NCBI GenBank assembly: GCA_037969035.1
Contig: JBBKWU010000008.1
Span: 1 to 64,000 of the forward strand
Length of the DNA: 64,000 nt
From: JBBKWU01 sp037969035
GTDB lineage: Bacteria > Pseudomonadota > Alphaproteobacteria > Micavibrionales > Micavibrionaceae
Direction: 5' to 3'
Below are positions 60,559 through 64,000 of this stretch, piece after piece. Each line of letters opens with the position of its first letter. Within the stretch, counting starts at the first letter, position 1. The position numbers were made by a program, and so were the translations under genes. The notes under the pieces are model-generated. The model did no database searches. It was not told where the DNA came from and saw only the letters and a list, made by a program, of their open reading frames with translations.

Positions 60559-61587
60559 CTATTCCCAATCCAGAATAACCTTACCGCATTCACCACTATT
60601 CATCGCATCGAAGCCTTTTTGGAAGTCGTCGATCGGGAAGCGGTGGGTGATGATTTTGCTGAGATCAAGGCCGCTTTGCAGCATGGTCGCCATTTTGTAC
60701 CATGTTTCATACATTTCGCGCCCGTAAATACCCTTGACGGTCAGACCTTTGAAAATGATTTTGTTCCAGTCAATCGCGATGTCTTTGGAAGGTATCCCAA
60801 GCAACGCAAGCTTGCCGCCGTTATTGAGGTTATCGAGCATGTCATGAAATGCGCTCTCAATACCTGACATCTCTAAACCGACATCAAAGCCCTCAAGCAT
60901 GTTCAGCTCTTTCATCACATCGCCGAGCTTTTCTTTGGACACGTCAACAGCGCGTGTTACGCCCATTGTGCGCGCAAGGTTCAAACGATAAGGGTTCACA
61001 TCCGTAATCACCACATGACGCGCACCAGCGTGCCTGCACACCGCCGCCGACATAATGCCAATCGGCCCTGCACCCGTAATCAAAACATCTTCACCAACCA
61101 AATCAAAGGAAAGCGCGGTATGCACCGCATTCCCATACGGGTCAAAAATCGCCGCCATATCATCGGGAATGTCATCAGGAATAGGGAACACGTTTTCCGC
61201 AGGCAGCGACAAATACTCGGCAAAGCTGCCTGTGCGGTTCACACCAACACCTAAAGTATTGCGGCATAAATGGCGCTTGCCCGCGCGGCAGTTGCGGCAA
61301 TGCCCGCACACAACATGGCCTTCGCCCGATACGCGTTGCCCCTTTTTCAAATGCGTGACGCCTTCGCCCAATTCCTCAATCACGCCAACATATTCATGGC
61401 CGACAACCATCGGCACAGGAATGGTTTTTTGCGCCCACGCATCCCAATTATGGATGTGTAAATCCGTGCCGCAAATGGCGCTCTTCTTGATTTTGATCAA
61501 AACGTCGTTGTAACCGATTTCAGGGATAGGCGCGTCATGGATCATCCAGATGCCGCGTTCAGCCTTTTGTTTTGCGAGTGCTTTCAT
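60559..61587 (-). CDS. tdh: L-threonine 3-dehydrogenase
   Basis: A 342-residue zinc-dependent medium-chain dehydrogenase converting threonine to 2-amino-3-ketobutyrate with NAD. The catalytic zinc site is in SAICGTDLH and GHEYVGVIEE, the structural zinc cysteines in CGHCRNCRAGKRHLC, and the Rossmann loop in VLITGAGPIGIMSA. AAGGGA precedes the ATG. The partner enzyme, Kbl, is encoded about 1.3 kb away on the same strand, but the two are not adjacent as usual. Confidence 0.95.
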   Translation of the reverse strand: MKALAKQKAERGIWMIHDAPIPEIGYNDVLIKIKKSAICGTDLHIHNWDAWAQKTIPVPMVVGHEYVGVIEELGEGVTHLKKGQRVSGEGHVVCGHCRNCRAGKRHLCRNTLGVGVNRTGSFAEYLSLPAENVFPIPDDIPDDMAAIFDPYGNAVHTALSFDLVGEDVLITGAGPIGIMSAAVCRHAGARHVVITDVNPYRLNLARTMGVTRAVDVSKEKLGDVMKELNMLEGFDVGLEMSGIESAFHDMLDNLNNGGKLALLGIPSKDIAIDWNKIIFKGLTVKGIYGREMYETWYKMATMLQSGLDLSKIITHRFPIDDFQKGFDAMNSGECGKVILDWE

Positions 61588-61678
61588 GACTATCCCTTAT
61601 TATCCTTCAGTTTGTTTGTCGTTTTTCTTGTCGCATTTTAAACCTAACCAACTGTTTTTACGTTCATTCTTTCAGTTT

Positions 61679-61715
61679 ATTATGCGGCATTATCCTGTGT
61701 GTTTCGCCGCATAAT
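61679..61715. promoter_or_regulatory. 10-bp inverted repeat between tdh and the DOPA-dioxygenase-family gene
   Basis: ATTATGCGGC (61679-61688) and GCCGCATAAT (61706-61715) are perfect inverted copies with a 17-base spacer, in the divergent promoter region. It could be an operator or a hairpin. No regulator is identified. Confidence 0.4.
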
Positions 61716-61877
61716 CAAACCACAAAACCACCATAGCACAAAGTGATATATTTAGGAATAAAATCTTATACCCATCAAGGGATGCCCTTGTATTTTTCTG
61801 GTATCTAATTATATTGAATATGTTCTGGCGTGGGGTCAGGGCGCAATATTAATAATTTTATGTGATGGGATAATAAA

Positions 61878-62228
61878 ATGCTGTCTGATATTCGTGGGTT
61901 TCATATACATGTCTATTTTAACAAATTAACGAAAACGGAAGATATCGCGCGTGACGTGCGGGAACAAGCCAAAAAGGATTGGGGCGATGCCAGTGTTGGC
62001 CGTTTTCACCTGGATCCGATAGGTCCCCATAAAACGGGTAGTTTTCTTGTGTGGGTTGAGCCAGAGCAAATTCATAAGGCTCTCGATTGGGTTACAGCTA
62101 ACCGTAACGGTTTGGACGCGATCATTCATAAAGTCACTGATGATGATCTGCATGACCATACCGAAGCCGTAACGTGGTATGGTGCGGGTAATCCCCAAAT
62201 TTTGGATACAAGCATTTTTAAGCCGTAG
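61878..62228 (+). CDS. DOPA 4,5-dioxygenase family protein
   Basis: A 116-residue protein of the small DOPA-dioxygenase family. The metal-ligand candidates are in GFHIHVYFN, RFHLDPIGPH and the DDDLHDHTEA segment near the C terminus. Fungal and plant relatives open the ring of DOPA; bacterial members have no established role. The gene lies on the plus strand between tdh and the repeat element, interrupting the tdh-kbl order. The ATG has GGGATAA upstream. Confidence 0.85.
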   Translation: MLSDIRGFHIHVYFNKLTKTEDIARDVREQAKKDWGDASVGRFHLDPIGPHKTGSFLVWVEPEQIHKALDWVTANRNGLDAIIHKVTDDDLHDHTEAVTWYGAGNPQILDTSIFKP

Positions 62229-62238
62229 TTTTTGAATT

Positions 62239-62395
62239 TAAGCGCCGTCATTGCGAGGGGTAAAGCAAACCGGAAGGTTTGTTTGCATATGAGCGTAGCG
62301 ATTATAAAGTACGACGAAGCAATCCAGTAGGCCACAAGCCCCGAAGCTGGATTGCCGCGTCAGCGTTTCACGCTTCCTCGCAATGACGGCGCTTA
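62239..62395. repeat. MITE-like palindromic element
   Basis: A perfect 20-bp terminal inverted repeat (62239-62258 and 62376-62395, containing CGCCGTCATTGCGAGG) encloses about 117 bases. Inside, GAAGCAATCCAG and CTGGATTGCC form a second inverted pair, and TAAAGCAAACC/GGTTTGTTTGCA a third. It has no coding capacity. The inner part recurs at 10149-10199. Elements with TCATTGCGAGG ends and CAATCCAG cores are widespread in alphaproteobacteria. Confidence 0.85.
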
Positions 62396-62400
62396 TTCGA

Positions 62401-62895
62401 CTATAAAGAGTTTAGATAGATTTTAATGTCTTTAAGGGAACGTATTCGAATTATCTTTTCGAGTGCTATCGTTGATAAGGCGCGTTCAATTTCAGGTCGT
62501 TCTTTTCTGGTAAACATTGTCCAAATATATCGTAAGTCTAGTTTATCTGTGCAACCGCTTGCCATTTCGGGACGTGGCTGTGTTCTAAATTTCCACCAAC
62601 GTTTTAAACCGTTAAAAGCACAAATATGGCCTGATAGATCAAGATAGATAATAAGGTCGGAATTTTTTAAACGGTCTATATGGTTGCCGTCAATATAACC
62701 TTCGATAATCCATTTATCTTGCTGCAAGATATTTTGTTCTTTGGGTAACCATTCTTCAGTTTTTATTTCAGTCCAGTTTACATCCCAAAATAGGCTGTCC
62801 ATATGGTGAAGTGGTAGGCTTGTTTGTCTCGCAAGTAGTCTCGCGAACGTCGATTTTCCTGAGCCACTTATACCAATAACGGAAATTCGATTCAC
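62401..62895 (-). CDS. P-loop NTPase, adenylate-kinase/FlaR-like
   Basis: A 164-residue small kinase-like protein. The Walker A loop is GISGSGKSTFA at the N terminus, followed by LPLHHMDSLFWDVNW, then WIIEGYIDGN and IIYLDLSG (Walker B-like). Such proteins are often annotated as DNA topology modulation protein FlaR or as adenylate-kinase-related; a nucleotide or small-molecule kinase activity is likely but the substrate is unknown. It starts 4 bases inside the end of kbl and may be translated from the same message. Confidence 0.8.
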   Translation of the reverse strand: MNRISVIGISGSGKSTFARLLARQTSLPLHHMDSLFWDVNWTEIKTEEWLPKEQNILQQDKWIIEGYIDGNHIDRLKNSDLIIYLDLSGHICAFNGLKRWWKFRTQPRPEMASGCTDKLDLRYIWTMFTRKERPEIERALSTIALEKIIRIRSLKDIKIYLNSL

Positions 62896-64000
62896 GCTGC
62901 GGCGTCTTTCAAAATACCCAATTCATTCCCAACCTCAATAAACGCAGCCACAGCTTTATCGATATGCGCTTTATCGTGTGCGGCGGACATTTGGGTGCGG
63001 ATGCGGGCGCGGCCATCGGGGACGACGGGGAAGGAAAAGCCGACGACATAAATGCCGCGTTTTAGAATTTCGGCGGCGAATTTTCCGGCCAGTGCCGCAT
63101 CGTAAATCATCACGGGGATGATGGGGTGTTCGCCTTCTAAAAGATCAAACCCTGCGGCACTCATTTTGCTGCGAAAATAGGTGGCGTTCTCGCGGAGTTT
63201 GCTGCGGAGTTTTTCGCCATCGCGTTCCAATAAATCGAGGCAGGCCAGTGTGGTTGCTGCGATTACGGGGGCGAGGGTGTTTGAGAAAAGATACGGGCGC
63301 GAGCGTTGACGCAGCCATTCAATGATTGGTTTTTTTGCTGCGGTATAGCCGCCTGATGAACCGCCTAAGGCTTTGCCAAATGTGCCTGTGGTGATGTCGA
63401 CTTCGGCGCTTAGGCCGTAATGATCGGCTGTTCCTGCACCGTTTGGCCCCATGAAGCCGATGGCGTGGCTGTCATCAACCATGACCATCGCATCGTATTT
63501 TGTGGCAAGGGTGATGATGTCGGGCAGGTTGACGAGGTAGCCATCCATTGAGAAGACACCGTCTGTGGCGATGAGTTTAAACCGCGCGCCTTCGGCTTCT
63601 TTAAGGCATTTTTCCAGATCATCCATATTGTTGTTTTTGTAGCGGAAGCGCTTTGCCTTGCACAGGCGCACGCCGTCGATGATGCTGGCGTGGTTCAGCT
63701 CGTCACTAATCAGCGCGTCTTGATCGTTAAGGATGGTTTCGAACAGTCCCGTGTTGGCATCAAAGCAAGAGGAGTACAAAATCGCGTCTTCTTGGCTGGT
63801 GAATTTTGCGATGCGGGATTCGAGGGTTTTGTGCAGATCTAACGTGCCGCAGATAAAGCGCACGGATGCCATGCCGTTTTTGTATTTATCGAGCGCGGAT
63901 TTTGCTGCGGTTGTCAGCGTTTCGTTATTGGCGAGACCGAGGTAATTATTGGCGCAAAAATTCAAAACATGATCGCCTGATTGTACGGTGATATCCGCGC
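62892..64000 (-). CDS. kbl: Glycine C-acetyltransferase, partial at the window edge
   Basis: The frame is open to base 64000, so the start lies outside; about 369 of an expected roughly 395 residues are visible. It is a PLP enzyme converting 2-amino-3-ketobutyrate plus CoA to glycine and acetyl-CoA. Landmarks are FCANNYLGLA at the visible N-terminal part, the VDDSHAIGFMG aspartate region and the PLP-lysine in TGTFGKALGG. An internal ATG at 63965 is not the true start, since family sequence (ITVQSGDHVLNF) continues above it. The stop overlaps the P-loop gene. Confidence 0.93.
   Translation of the reverse strand, partial: ADITVQSGDHVLNFCANNYLGLANNETLTTAAKSALDKYKNGMASVRFICGTLDLHKTLESRIAKFTSQEDAILYSSCFDANTGLFETILNDQDALISDELNHASIIDGVRLCKAKRFRYKNNNMDDLEKCLKEAEGARFKLIATDGVFSMDGYLVNLPDIITLATKYDAMVMVDDSHAIGFMGPNGAGTADHYGLSAEVDITTGTFGKALGGSSGGYTAAKKPIIEWLRQRSRPYLFSNTLAPVIAATTLACLDLLERDGEKLRSKLRENATYFRSKMSAAGFDLLEGEHPIIPVMIYDAALAGKFAAEILKRGIYVVGFSFPVVPDGRARIRTQMSAAHDKAHIDKAVAAFIEVGNELGILKDAAA

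Noticed and set aside
1..64000. CRISPR array or rRNA operon
   Set aside because: No regularly spaced direct repeats with unique spacers and no rRNA-like stretches were seen; the repeats present are palindromic and dispersed.

Overview
The window is chromosomal DNA from an alphaproteobacterium of moderate GC. Four things support this: a circularly permuted two-piece tmRNA gene (minus strand, about 7891-8357), an alpha-type SspB adaptor, a divK-pleD pair, and an EipB/DUF1849 envelope protein. Gene content would fit a Rhodospirillales- or Micavibrio-like lineage, but I cannot place it more precisely from sequence alone.

Layout. (1) 1-3041 is the end of an integrated accessory element. It holds the tail of a MoaD/ThiS-like beta-grasp protein, a YgjV-type membrane protein, a ribbon-helix-helix regulator, an excisionase-like HTH protein and a P4-type tyrosine integrase that abuts the 3' end of a tRNA-Arg(CCG) gene. 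The other attachment site is not in the window. (2) 3100-13300 is mostly core: an ABC ATPase, a hydrolase, sspB, a DMT transporter, ssrA, a HAD phosphatase, thyA-folA, a kinase-like protein and mnmA. (3) 13401-14571 is a small AT-rich insertion: a peptidoglycan-binding domain followed, across one in-frame amber codon, by a phage MuF-type motif and a coiled-coil tail, then an overlapping 65-residue membrane protein. This is the best candidate for something undescribed. (4) 14582-30800 carries fdx-iscS-iscR-like genes, a hydrolase, bcp, a large AsmA-like protein, tyrS/anmK (with a GIY-YIG cassette between repeats), a homocysteine methyltransferase, a Sua5-type tsaC, a lytic transglycosylase and an acyl-CoA dehydrogenase. 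(5) 31000-38870 has a coiled-coil HTH protein, SapC, and an apparent operon ugd-cysD-orf84-cysNC-GNAT-cysQ that makes UDP-glucuronate and PAPS. (6) 39124-43171 is a c-di-GMP/cell-cycle block (pleD, divK, eipB and a second GGDEF protein behind a sigma-54-like promoter). (7) 43400-58620 includes aspS, rnd, a trehalose-phosphatase-like HAD, sixA, hda-perM-DUF2066 facing purMN, a very small aa3 oxidase subunit IV gene and a 1121-residue hybrid histidine kinase. (8) 58650-64000 has ndk, a His-rich Ca/Na-type exchanger, tdh, a DOPA-dioxygenase-family protein, a P-loop kinase and the 3' part of kbl.

Functional links visible here are: ssrA with its adaptor sspB about 1.2 kb apart; DivK-PleD signalling; thymidylate and folate supply (thyA-folA); sulfate activation with PAP removal (cysD, cysNC, cysQ); purine synthesis (purMN); and threonine degradation (tdh, kbl), whose two genes are separated by unrelated insertions. 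Dispersed palindromes occur in at least three families: a MITE-like element at 62239-62395 with a partial relative at 10149-10199, a second family around the GIY-YIG gene, and a TTAGTCCAC family placed just downstream of fdx and pleD. No CRISPR array or rRNA was seen.
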